A DNA stretch of 64,000 bases from Manganitrophus sp963718695 (GTDB lineage: Bacteria > Nitrospirota > Nitrospiria > SBBL01 > Manganitrophaceae), in assembly GCA_963718695.1 (NCBI GenBank), contig OY970371.1, positions 2,914,001 through 2,978,000 of the forward strand. The letters run 5' to 3'. A model generated the notes under the pieces. It was not told the DNA's origin, ran no database searches, and was given only the letters and a program-made list of their open reading frames with translations. The position numbers and the translations under genes are program-made. Of this stretch, positions 40,543 through 48,929 are shown piece by piece (positions within the stretch are counted from its first letter, which is position 1; every line of letters starts with the position of its first letter).

Positions 40543-43119
40543 TTAGTAGTCCCTCGCCAGCCCCCCAGCAAAGAGACTTGCCGCATCCTTAGCAGCGGCA
40601 ATGCCTTTGCGTACATCGTCGTTAGTCAAATCAAGCACGCGTAGCCTTCCCATTGCTTCTGCAATAGATTCGATACGGCGGTAGACCTTAGCATGCGTTT
40701 CCGCATACAAAGCGAGCCCTTGTAGCTTGGGGAGTGCATCGGCCAGATGGAGGCCGTGCGGGTCAACAATGTCCGCCACTACCGTTCCATTATCTTGCGT
40801 AGCGAAGAAAATGAAGTCCGGCCGAACAATCCCATATTGCTCGCTGGCGAGGTAAGCGATGCCGAGCGATGACTGCCCCGGCTGTTGGGGATTGCGATAC
40901 CAGAAACTGAAGCCTTTGCGCTTCATTTCTGTCTCAACGACTTTCACTTCCCAACTAGATTTCAGTTCCATAGGGTAGTTGCCTTGCGCATCGCAAAGTA
41001 GGTGACTCTTGTAGGTTGGAAGTGCCGTTTCAACGTCATTCACGCGCGCTTTTGTGGGCTCGAACCTGGCCTCCGGTTTAACCAAGTCCACATCCTGCGG
41101 TTCGGCGCTCATTTCTCTGATCTGGCGATAAGATTCCTGCCGATCGTGCGATAACCGCTTGATGACCGCACCGTACTTATCTAGCCAGGACTTGGCCAAC
41201 TTGTCCGCCTCTGCATCGAAGTATGGCTGTACCTCCGTCACCAAGCCGAGCGCCGCAACAGATACGCGCCCTTCGACAAGTGCTTCTTCAAATTCATCTG
41301 CATCCTCCGGGTCTGCGGCCCTGTATGCGAGTGCATCGACATAGGTGCGGGAAATGTCAGGGCTAAAGATGCGGGCAGCACGGCGGTAAGCATCGTCAAT
41401 CACGGCCATGTCGGCATCTTCCACGAACTGGTTGAAGCTCTTGGTTTTGCCCTTCATGTCGACCACAACCGTCTGGCCGTCAACCGTCATGACGGCATTC
41501 CGCTTCGCTTCAATTTGCGCTTTGTATTTCTCCTGCGCTGTATCCAGCACCTTGTGCATTGCGGCGTGCGCTAACTTGCCAGCGCCTTTCAGGATGCCGT
41601 CCGACGCCAACTCGTGCGCCAAAGCGGTCAAACGCTTTGCCGGCTTGGCGCCGCGTTGTGGGCGGGACTGGGAAGGTAAAGCCTCGAACTTGTCCCACAC
41701 CATTTGAGATGCCGCGGGATTCGGCTTAATTTCCACTGGATTGATGAGCACGCGCCCCGTAATCGGTAGCGTGTCATCCCCCTTCATCAATGCATCGACG
41801 ACGGCTTCAGTCGCTCTCTTGTCGAACTTGGGCAACAGGCAGTCCACCGAGTTAAGGCGGTCATTACCGGGAATGCGCCGAGCCAGTGGCGAACGCACCA
41901 TGCGACCCATCAGCTGGGTAATGTGGGTACGATCAACCGCCGGACGAAAAGATACCATTACTTCTGCGCGTGGGCAGTCCCAACCGGTGCTGATGGCGTC
42001 CTTCGCAATCAATATGCGTACCCATGTTGAATCCTGCACGCGCTCCGGCGAGATGTAAGGCACTTCGCGGTTTCCAAACCGCTGGGTCGTATGCTCACCG
42101 AACACATGCGCCACGCTGCCACCCGGCAGCTCCGGCCATTGCTTATAGATGGTGTCCAGGGCGCGGCCAATGTCATTCGGGTCGGGCGTATTGGGCACTT
42201 GCAGGACCATCAGCGGAAGGACGACATGCGCCTCTTCCTGCTGCTTGGCGTACTCGGCCCACGCCTGGGTGCATTCCTTCAGCTTGTCGGTAGCACGACG
42301 TACCAGCACGGTATCGAAATCCCCCACCTCATCCGGAATGTCGAGGATGATGGTGTCCTTGATGAGGCCGGACTCCTGTACTTTGGCGGAGTCCACCACC
42401 ACATGCGGCAAGGTGATGCGCTGCTGCGCGCCTTTCATCGCCCTATTGAAACGCTCCACCGTGGCAGAGATGCCCCACACCACCGGGATGCCCGGCACGC
42501 CTTGCGCGCCGTTAATGAGCCGCTGCACGATGGTGCTTTTGGCGTTCTCCGCTGCTCTAGTGGGATTGCCCATGCCGCGATGCGCCTCGTCCAGCACCAG
42601 ATAAAGGGTCAAGTCCGGGTCTTCGATGGTGTTGCGGATCGTGTCCCAGATAGTAAAAACCTGCGCGTCAGGCCGTGTTTCTGTAAACAGGTCTTCTTCG
42701 CCCTCAAAACCTCGCACCAGCAAGCTCTTCTTGCCCAGTTTCTGCGTATTGAGGAAGTAGATTTTCTTAGCCTCGAACTTGGATCGGCTGAAAGGGTGTT
42801 CCACCACCACCATATCGGTGTGTCGGATGCGATCACTGGCCTCCATCAAGCGGAAACGGGTCTGCTCGTTCAACGAAGGGTCGTCGCTGAACCAGATCAC
42901 CACCGCACCGGGGTCGGCATCGAAGTCATACTCGTCGTTACCATGAAACAGCGCCTCGAACACGGCTGCAGCCATTACGGTCTTACCCGCGCCGGTCACG
43001 GCGGTCAGTGAAAAGGCGTGCTTGTCCGCATCCTCGTGCCAACGTTTGCGGGCTTTCTTCAAGTCGGTCAGAGCATCGCGTACCGCGTCAGCCTGATAAT
43101 CCTTGAGCGTGAACTTCAT
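40543..43119 (-). CDS. res: Type III-like restriction enzyme Res subunit (helicase-nuclease)
   Basis: 858 residues. Superfamily 2 helicase: Walker A in TAVTGAGKTVMAAAV near residue 41, DEAH box in YLVLDEAHRGMGN, SAT-equivalent GISATVERFNRA and arginine motif HITQLMGRMVRSP. Near residue 765 the stretch GIVRPDFIFFATQDNGTVVA then DIVDP looks like a PD-(D/E)xK nuclease core, but Asp stands where Lys is expected. It starts 3 bases after the Mod stop, so the two form one operon. The G+C is lower than in the backbone. Confidence 0.88.
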   Translation of the reverse strand: MKFTLKDYQADAVRDALTDLKKARKRWHEDADKHAFSLTAVTGAGKTVMAAAVFEALFHGNDEYDFDADPGAVVIWFSDDPSLNEQTRFRLMEASDRIRHTDMVVVEHPFSRSKFEAKKIYFLNTQKLGKKSLLVRGFEGEEDLFTETRPDAQVFTIWDTIRNTIEDPDLTLYLVLDEAHRGMGNPTRAAENAKSTIVQRLINGAQGVPGIPVVWGISATVERFNRAMKGAQQRITLPHVVVDSAKVQESGLIKDTIILDIPDEVGDFDTVLVRRATDKLKECTQAWAEYAKQQEEAHVVLPLMVLQVPNTPDPNDIGRALDTIYKQWPELPGGSVAHVFGEHTTQRFGNREVPYISPERVQDSTWVRILIAKDAISTGWDCPRAEVMVSFRPAVDRTHITQLMGRMVRSPLARRIPGNDRLNSVDCLLPKFDKRATEAVVDALMKGDDTLPITGRVLINPVEIKPNPAASQMVWDKFEALPSQSRPQRGAKPAKRLTALAHELASDGILKGAGKLAHAAMHKVLDTAQEKYKAQIEAKRNAVMTVDGQTVVVDMKGKTKSFNQFVEDADMAVIDDAYRRAARIFSPDISRTYVDALAYRAADPEDADEFEEALVEGRVSVAALGLVTEVQPYFDAEADKLAKSWLDKYGAVIKRLSHDRQESYRQIREMSAEPQDVDLVKPEARFEPTKARVNDVETALPTYKSHLLCDAQGNYPMELKSSWEVKVVETEMKRKGFSFWYRNPQQPGQSSLGIAYLASEQYGIVRPDFIFFATQDNGTVVADIVDPHGLHLADALPKLQGLALYAETHAKVYRRIESIAEAMGRLRVLDLTNDDVRKGIAAAKDAASLFAGGLARDY

Positions 43120-43122
43120 CGA

Positions 43123-45261
43123 TTATTCCTCATTAGCAAAACTGAAATTCGTCAGGTACGACTCGTACAGCCGAACGGGCTCCACGCCATCCGGCAGGCG
43201 GCGAGCCAGGGCCTGGAAGCGGCGGTCGTCGTCGGTGACGATGAAGGCAACCCGCAGATCCTTGGCCTTATTCACCGCCTTGATGAATGGCGTGGCTGCG
43301 TCAACTTCCACCAGTAGCCCATAGGCTTCCACCACGGCCCATCCTTCCTCGGGCAACTTGTCGATGCGCTTGCTGTGGCTGCCCGCGCGCAGCCACAGCA
43401 ACGGTGCGATCCGCTCGAATGCGCGGTTGTGGTTGACGGAAACCGGGGTTTCATAGGTCAGAGTGAAGAACTCGGCGTTTTCCTCGAAACCTTCGGCCAT
43501 TGGGAATTCGTCGGTGAACTTGTAATCGCCCTTGATGGGTTCGCCATCCGGGGTTTTGCCGGTAATAGCGGCCTGCACGCGCGGCTTGGTGATGTAGTCG
43601 CAGATGCCCCATTGCTCCCATTCGGTATCGCCGGGGCGCAAGCCTTTTCCGCGCAATTCTTTTTGTTCGTCGTCGGCGACTTCATTATTGGTGACGGAGA
43701 TGCATTGGCGGCGGCCACTATCTTGGCGGTTTAGGCGCATGACCGCATGCGCTGTGGTACCGGAGCCACCAAAGAAGTCCAGAACGACTGCTTCGGGCTT
43801 TTCCTTGACGAAGAAGCGCAGACAGTCCTCGACCGCATAAAGCGATTTCGGGAACGGAAACTTACGAGTCGGAATGAGTGCGCGTATGACGTTAGATCCA
43901 CCCGCGCCTGCGTTGTGTGATCGCTGATTCCACACGCTAACGGGGTTCTTGACCCTCGCCTTGATGTCAGATTGCTTCAGGATCAACGCACCGTTTTTAT
44001 CGCGACCAACGACTTCAATTTCGCCTCGCTTGATCCTTTCTTTCTCTGCATTACGAAGGTAGGAAATTGACCAACGCCCTTTAGTGTGGCTATACGCGCC
44101 AAGGCGAACGGTGCCTTCCTCCAATCCCTTCCGAGCAGTTCCCGCACTAATTTGCCATCGTCCTTGTGAGTTATCCGAACGAATAGGCCAACAAGCGACG
44201 AGGCCTGACAAGGGCGGGGACACTGTTTCGGGGCTGACTTGAAGTGGAATGTAGTCCCCGACTGAGTGGATGCACTCTCGTTTAGGATCAACCCAGAATG
44301 GGTAAAACTGCTTCTCGCTGTCTTCCCGGCGCGCGTCGGTACCACGACGCAAGAGGCGGTTCCAGATATCAATCCTTTTTCCCTCTAGGAATTCTGGAGG
44401 AGACAGCATGTCCTCCCCCGTCGGAGTCACCGCTGCGCCGCCAACAAACACAAAGAACAGGTATTCGTCGGCGCGGTAGAACTCCTTGGCCCTGGCCACA
44501 CCACTCTGATTGATAACGGAACTAACCATTTGAATCCGGGCTTCTGGGAACAACTGTTCCAACAACATTCCAAGCCGCAAATATTCCTTCTCGTCAATCG
44601 TGACAATCAGGATGGAATTGGCGGGGTTAAGCAATTCTTTCGCCACCAGCAAGCGCCTCTCCATCATCGCCAGCCACTTGCTATGCTTATAAAGATCGTC
44701 AGAGTCAACGTAGTCGTTGTTGTACTTCCAGTCTTTATCGCGAGTGTTATAGGGTGGATCGATATAGATGGCATCCACCTTGCCACGATGCGTATAGGTC
44801 AGCGCTTTCAGGACATGGTAGTTCTCACCATTGATGACTGCGTGAAACGGTTTGTCACCGCCACGCTGCACCTTGCCGGTGCTGATCAAGCCCGGATAGA
44901 TGGTGTCGCGGAATTCGGCTACGACCACTAGATCATCCAACGCCACGGTCTGTGTCTGCGCATCGGCCGCGCCAAAAAGTTCCAATTCGGCAGTTTTGCG
45001 TTTTCCCTTCTTGTTGATGTTCTTTACCTGCCAGAGCCGCGGGTCACCCTTCTTAATAGAGTCACGCTCCGGCAGCACGCGCACCTTGTCGCCCTTACGT
45101 ATCGGGCGCTGTGGAAGCTCCACCGATTCCGGGCGGTGACGCTCGAAATTCAGCCCGAACGGCAGGCGCGAGGACAGCACCTTGAACTCCCTGTCCAGGT
45201 CCGCCCCTAGCTGAGGGTCTTTGGCTTTAGCCTGAGCAATGAGGTCAGTAAGTCGAGACAA
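43123..45261 (-). CDS. mod: Type III-like DNA methyltransferase Mod subunit (beta-class N6/N4)
   Basis: 712 residues starting with TTG at 45261 (GAAGGA site 6 bases upstream). Catalytic DPPY in YIDPPYNTRDKDWKYNN near residue 172 and SAM-binding motif VLDFFGGSGTTAHAVMRL near 500, in the order of beta-class enzymes. The long insert between them would contain target recognition. It is complete and not split. With Res downstream it forms a restriction-modification system; the recognition site is not known. Confidence 0.92.
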   Translation of the reverse strand: MSRLTDLIAQAKAKDPQLGADLDREFKVLSSRLPFGLNFERHRPESVELPQRPIRKGDKVRVLPERDSIKKGDPRLWQVKNINKKGKRKTAELELFGAADAQTQTVALDDLVVVAEFRDTIYPGLISTGKVQRGGDKPFHAVINGENYHVLKALTYTHRGKVDAIYIDPPYNTRDKDWKYNNDYVDSDDLYKHSKWLAMMERRLLVAKELLNPANSILIVTIDEKEYLRLGMLLEQLFPEARIQMVSSVINQSGVARAKEFYRADEYLFFVFVGGAAVTPTGEDMLSPPEFLEGKRIDIWNRLLRRGTDARREDSEKQFYPFWVDPKRECIHSVGDYIPLQVSPETVSPPLSGLVACWPIRSDNSQGRWQISAGTARKGLEEGTVRLGAYSHTKGRWSISYLRNAEKERIKRGEIEVVGRDKNGALILKQSDIKARVKNPVSVWNQRSHNAGAGGSNVIRALIPTRKFPFPKSLYAVEDCLRFFVKEKPEAVVLDFFGGSGTTAHAVMRLNRQDSGRRQCISVTNNEVADDEQKELRGKGLRPGDTEWEQWGICDYITKPRVQAAITGKTPDGEPIKGDYKFTDEFPMAEGFEENAEFFTLTYETPVSVNHNRAFERIAPLLWLRAGSHSKRIDKLPEEGWAVVEAYGLLVEVDAATPFIKAVNKAKDLRVAFIVTDDDRRFQALARRLPDGVEPVRLYESYLTNFSFANEE

Positions 45262-45714
45262 TTGAATTCCTTCTTTTTGTCGGCACGGGTATATTGGTTC
45301 AGCTACGAAGAATTTGGTGCCGCAGGCGGCACACTTATAGTTCTTTGTAAAGATCCTGGGGTCAAGTCTTGAACTTTGATATTTGGGAAATAGTGCTCGA
45401 CTCTTGGTATTTCCCTGGGGGATGAAACGAATGGCCTACTATATCAAATCGGAGGAAAAGATCAACCGGAAAGTAGGTAGGATCAATGGTTCAATTAGGA
45501 ATGAGGAATCAGTGAAGAAGGAAGCCATACCGAATAGACAGCAGGAACTTTAATCCATCATGCCGTCGCGTGACCTTCTTGAGCAATTCGACGTGGTGAC
45601 CCCAAGGAACATCCGCCAGCATTTCCGGCACAAGGTGTGCCAGAAAATCAGGAGAAGCATACAAGATTGGAACGCATCAATAGAATTGGTGGCGGAAAAC
45701 CGTCTCACTCCCTC
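45262..45714. other. Intergenic debris upstream of mod
   Basis: GGGGTCAAGTCTTGAACTTT (about 45359-45378) is again a sequence typical of RAYT-type element ends. The frame leading into mod is open and reads KNYKCAACGTKFFVAEPIYP, a CxxC zinc-ribbon-like fragment without its own start. I see no complete gene. The last part is the 3' flank of the DUF1028 gene. Confidence 0.45.
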
Positions 45715-46447
45715 GGATAAAACTTCTTATGCAACGCCAGAAGCCGAGATAACTCCTGAACCGGCTTGGCGTGATCATCGACGCGAAGATCGATGAACCG
45801 ATCGTTCAGCCCGGCGAAGCCGCCGCCGGCACGCACCACCAGCAGGCGGCCGACTGCCGCCCCCGTTTATCTCCCCCCGCCCGCTCCCCGGCGTGCAGCG
45901 CCGCGAGCAGCCGGTCGGCCAGCTCCCCCGTGCCGGTCTCGAACACCTCGGCCATGGCGCGAAGAACCTTCTCCCCGGCGAGGATATTCCCCTGGCAAAC
46001 ATAGCGCCGCCCGATCCGATGCCCGGCAAAACCGAACGTCTTCTTCCCCGTAAAGGCCGCCGCCCGCCCGCGGGCATCGACCATCCCGACCTGGCGCTGC
46101 TCCCGTTCCGGATCGTCGGCGGTCAATTGCGCGATCGCCGCTTCCGGCGCAACCCCTTCCTTCAGAAGCGCCAGCCCCCGCGGTCCGTAACCGGGATGGG
46201 CCCACGCCGCCTGGGTCGCGACCGCGCCGACCCCGGCCTGCGCCCAGGGGACCACGCCGCCGACGGCGAGGAATTTGGAAGCCACCGCAACCCCGAGGTC
46301 GCCGGTCTTCTCGTCGTAGGCGATGATGGAAAAGGTCCCGAACGGGCGCGGCGCGATCGCTTCTTCGATTGCAGCGGGCAAAACCGGGGAGGCCCCCGAA
46401 ACGAGGGCAACGAAGAGGAAGAGGAAAAGAAACCGCCGTTTCATCAT
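45715..46447 (-). CDS. DUF1028 protein (Ntn-hydrolase-like), interrupted by a frameshift
   Basis: Signal peptide LFLFLFVALVSGASPVLPAA, then the family opening RPFGTFSIIAYDEKTGDLGV, VGAVATQAAWAHPGYGPRGL and HRIGRRYVCQGNIL. After GGDKRGRQSAA the frame goes to CWWCVPAAASPG and stop. One extra C in the GCCGCC run near 45845 restores LLVVRAGGGFAGLND, RFIDLRVDDHAKPV and a normal end FYPRE at 45715. The intact protein would have about 243 residues. Enzymatic role unknown in the family. Confidence 0.8.
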
Positions 46448-46498
46448 GGGTCGGTTCTCGACAGGAATTAAGTTTGAATCGATTGAAACAGGAGGGCC

Positions 46499-46867
46499 CT
46501 ATTCCTCTCCCGCCAACTCCCGTTCCAGTTGATCAAGCGGGGGAAGAATGCTTCGAATCTTCTCTTTGACAGGGACAAGCTGACCCTGAATCACTTGCCA
46601 GACCTCAACGGGGTCGATACGATCATACTGATGAATCAACACATCTCGGAATCCGGCCAAACTGCGCCAGGGGATGGAAGGATGGGCCGATCGATACGCT
46701 TCGGGAAGCCGTTTGGCGGCTTCGCCGATGATTTCAAAGTTGCGGATCACCGCATCCTGAATCAATCGATCGGAAAGAAACCGCTCTCGGCCGCCGGCCG
46801 TGAAGACAATGATCCGATCAATACTTTCTAAAATTTGTGCAACGGAGACGCGGGGATCTTTCTTCAC
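46499..46867 (-). CDS. hepT: HepT-like HEPN ribonuclease toxin (module 2)
   Basis: About 122 residues from a GTG at 46867 that overlaps the MNT stop (GTGA), chosen in analogy to module 1; the frame extends to 46909. Active-site motif RDVLIHQY and preceding helix EIIGEAAKRLPEAYRSAHPS. The C-terminal part has EKIRSILPPLDQLERELAG. This is the same two-gene order as at 37013-37647. Confidence 0.88.
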   Translation of the reverse strand: MKKDPRVSVAQILESIDRIIVFTAGGRERFLSDRLIQDAVIRNFEIIGEAAKRLPEAYRSAHPSIPWRSLAGFRDVLIHQYDRIDPVEVWQVIQGQLVPVKEKIRSILPPLDQLERELAGEE

Positions 46868-47154
46868 AGAGGAACGGCCTCTTTCAAGATTCGGCGGCGC
46901 AGAAGCCAATAAATGGAAGGTTCGGTGAGAACATCGACTTTCCGGCCGAGAAGTTGTTCCAGATCTTCTTGCAAAGCCATTCGGTCAAAAAGGCTGTGTT
47001 CCGGCTCGAATTCAACAAGAAGATCAATATCGCTCTCCGGCCCCGCCTCGCCACGGGCGACCGATCCGAAGACCCGAAGGTTCTTCGCGCCGTGCCGGGT
47101 GGCAATCTTCAGAATTTCCTCTCGCTTTGCTTTTAATAGATCGTCGATTCCCAT
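46864..47154 (-). CDS. mntA: MntA-like nucleotidyltransferase antitoxin (module 2)
   Basis: 96 residues from the ATG at 47154, with GGTGGG just upstream. Motif FGSVARGEAGPESDIDLLVE (G-S, D-x-D) and the helix DRMALQEDLEQLLGRKVDVL. It is expected to AMPylate and neutralise the HepT encoded just downstream. Two such modules 9 kb apart on the same island are unusual but not unknown. Confidence 0.88.
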   Translation of the reverse strand: MGIDDLLKAKREEILKIATRHGAKNLRVFGSVARGEAGPESDIDLLVEFEPEHSLFDRMALQEDLEQLLGRKVDVLTEPSIYWLLRRRILKEAVPL

Positions 47155-47229
47155 CCCACCGCCTGAAATATCTATCGGTTGCAAAAAGGAGTGTAACACA
47201 GCGGGGAAACTTTTTCATCATAGGAAGAT

Positions 47230-47290
47230 CTAGGAAGCGACTGAAACGGCCGCGTCGTTTCTATTGAGCAGATGCTGGTCGAACGGTATA
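47230..47290. repeat. Partial duplicate of the 3' end of the zinc-ribbon response regulator gene
   Basis: Minus strand: RFDQHLLNRNDAAVSVAS with a stop at 47230-47235 region; compare RVDQLVTHLLNKKRATV at the end of the 47552-48121 gene. The similarity is moderate. It suggests that the HicB gene entered next to, or duplicated, this gene's end. Confidence 0.35.
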
Positions 47291-47313
47291 ATCTTGAGGT
47301 TGGAGGGTGAATG

Positions 47314-47535
47314 ATGAGCGATTATCATATCAATATCTTCTATAGTGAAGAGGACGAGGGCTACATCGCCGATATTCCGGACCTGGAATCGTGCTCCGCT
47401 TTCGGCGACACGCCGGAACAAGCGCTGGCCGAACTGGAACGGGCGAAGCAGGTGTGGCTTGAAACCGCGCGCGAGACCGGCAAGCCGATTCCGACGCCCC
47501 GTTATCGGCCGGTGATCTATCAAGCGAGGGGCTGA
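47314..47535 (+). CDS. Orphan HicB-like antitoxin
   Basis: 73 residues. The partial RNase H fold YHINIFYSEEDEGYIADIPD, LESCSAFGDTPEQALAELER and WLETARETGKPIP is the HicB antitoxin core; the DNA-binding C-terminus is short (TPRYRPVIYQARG). The ATG at 47314 follows a GGAGGG site; the one at 47311 is too close to it. No HicA (about 60 residues) is present on either side, so it is orphaned or regulates something else. Confidence 0.82.
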   Translation: MSDYHINIFYSEEDEGYIADIPDLESCSAFGDTPEQALAELERAKQVWLETARETGKPIPTPRYRPVIYQARG

Positions 47536-47551
47536 CGGCCGGACCGTTCTA

Positions 47552-48121
47552 TCACACCGTCGCGCGCTTCTTATTGAGCAAATGTGTCACCAGCTGATCG
47601 ACCCGCTCCACCAGCCCATCCAGGCCGGACGACGTTCCTTTGTTGACGTAGCTGGCGGGGGAGAAAACACCGAGCTGTTTCTTGAGCGCCTCATCGGACT
47701 TTCGCGCGGAGAAGAAAAGTATCGGCGATTTGGCGACCTGATATTTCCCTTCGAGCGCCCGCATCATCCGGGCCGCCGAGATCCCATCCATCACCGGCAT
47801 CTCCAGATCGAGGATCACCATGTCGACCGGCTGTTTCGCGGTCAGGCGCGCATTGAAGAGGGCGATAAACTCCTGCCCGTTTCCCGCCGTCATCACTGTG
47901 TCGGCCAGCCCCTTGTTGATCAACATCCCCTTTAAGAGATCGTTGACGAAGGCGACATCGTCGACGGTGATGATGCACTTGGCGGTCTTGGCCGGGAGCG
48001 GTGTGGCCCCCAGGATGAACCCGCAGTAGATGCAGGTCAGCTCCTCATTGCCGTCGCGCGTGATCCGGTTCCACGGAACCTCCTCCCCGCAGCAGATACA
48101 AAACTTCGTCTCCCCGGCCAT
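47552..48121 (-). CDS. Zinc-ribbon receiver-domain response regulator
   Basis: 189 residues. N-terminal zinc ribbon with CICCGEE (Cys8/Cys11) and CIYCG (about 30/33), then a receiver domain: acidic residues in IITVDDVAFVNDLL, acceptor Asp in VDMVILDLEMPVMDG, and Lys in SPASYVNKGTSSG. A second Ser/Thr position is LFFSARK. No output domain. It may be a stand-alone phosphorylation target with a protein-binding zinc ribbon. No kinase adjoins it. Confidence 0.85.
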   Translation of the reverse strand: MAGETKFCICCGEEVPWNRITRDGNEELTCIYCGFILGATPLPAKTAKCIITVDDVAFVNDLLKGMLINKGLADTVMTAGNGQEFIALFNARLTAKQPVDMVILDLEMPVMDGISAARMMRALEGKYQVAKSPILFFSARKSDEALKKQLGVFSPASYVNKGTSSGLDGLVERVDQLVTHLLNKKRATV

Positions 48122-48273
48122 ACATCCTCCCGCTCCTGGTATTTCATTGGGTGATGAAACCCATGGCTTAAATATAACAAAGAAGAGGAATCCGTCAATC
48201 GTTCAATAAGGAATGAGGAACGAAGGTGACTCAAACATTTCAATGAAGGATGTAATTGGAAGGGGATGAATTT

Positions 48274-48921
48274 GGAATGGGGCTTCGCCCCAAGCCCCAC
48301 CGCGGGGAATGAAGGTCGTGGGGCTCCTCGCCCCACACCCCCGCCGCGGGGGGTGCGTGCCCACCCCCCTTCGGATTCCCAGGGCAGCGGGGGCTACCGC
48401 CCCCCAGCACCCCCCACGGTCAGAACTCGCCCAACGCACGGAAGAGCACCGTGGATTGTGCTTCAAACATGCTGACCTGATTCGGTCGATAATACGTCTC
48501 GACAGAAGAACGCAGGAGAATAGGGGGCACAGGACGCCCATGACGCGCACGCTCTTTGCTCTTTTATATTTTATTTAAGGGTGATGTTCTGTGGGCCTCT
48601 GCGCCCGCAGCGCAAGGGACCCACTGGGGGATGGGTGGAGCGAGGACGCAGGGGCCCACTACAAATCAAGACGTTCCACCTACCCAATTAGGTCAGCTGT
48701 CTGAAGCACCATCCACGATGCCCTTCCGTGGGGGTGCGAGTTCTGACCGTTGTTTAAAGGGGGTCTAGGGGTGCAACCCCGGTGCCCTTAGGAATCCGAA
48801 GGGGGTTGGGCACGCAACCCCCGCGGTGGGGCTTGGGGCGAAGAGCCCCATTCCAATATTCTTGGTTCCTAATTCTCAGATCTAACATCCCTTGGTGGGA
48901 CTTGGGGCAACGCCCCATTCC
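48274..48921. repeat. Long inverted-repeat element, copy E (inverted orientation, ~650 bp with leader)
   Basis: Compared with A-D the arms are in opposite order: the arm with AATCCACGGTGC type sequence (here GCACCGTGGATTGTGC) comes first and CACGATGCCCTTCCGTGGGG last. After the end GCCCCATTCC at 48854 the leader continues (48855-48921) as in copy C, reading ATTCTTGGTTCCTAATTCTC, then AGATCTAACATCCCTTGGTG. It holds no MITE, so it is the empty site for copy 1. Confidence 0.85.
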
Positions 48922-48929
48922 AACAGAAC

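Noticed and set aside
45560..45796. Plus-strand 78-codon frame beside the DUF1028 gene
   Set aside because: It overlaps the reconstructed C-terminus of the DUF1028 gene on the other strand and resembles no known protein.
47230..47523. Minus-strand 97-codon frame over the HicB gene
   Set aside because: Shadow of the HicB frame apart from its last ~18 codons, which resemble the response regulator end and are reported as a repeat.
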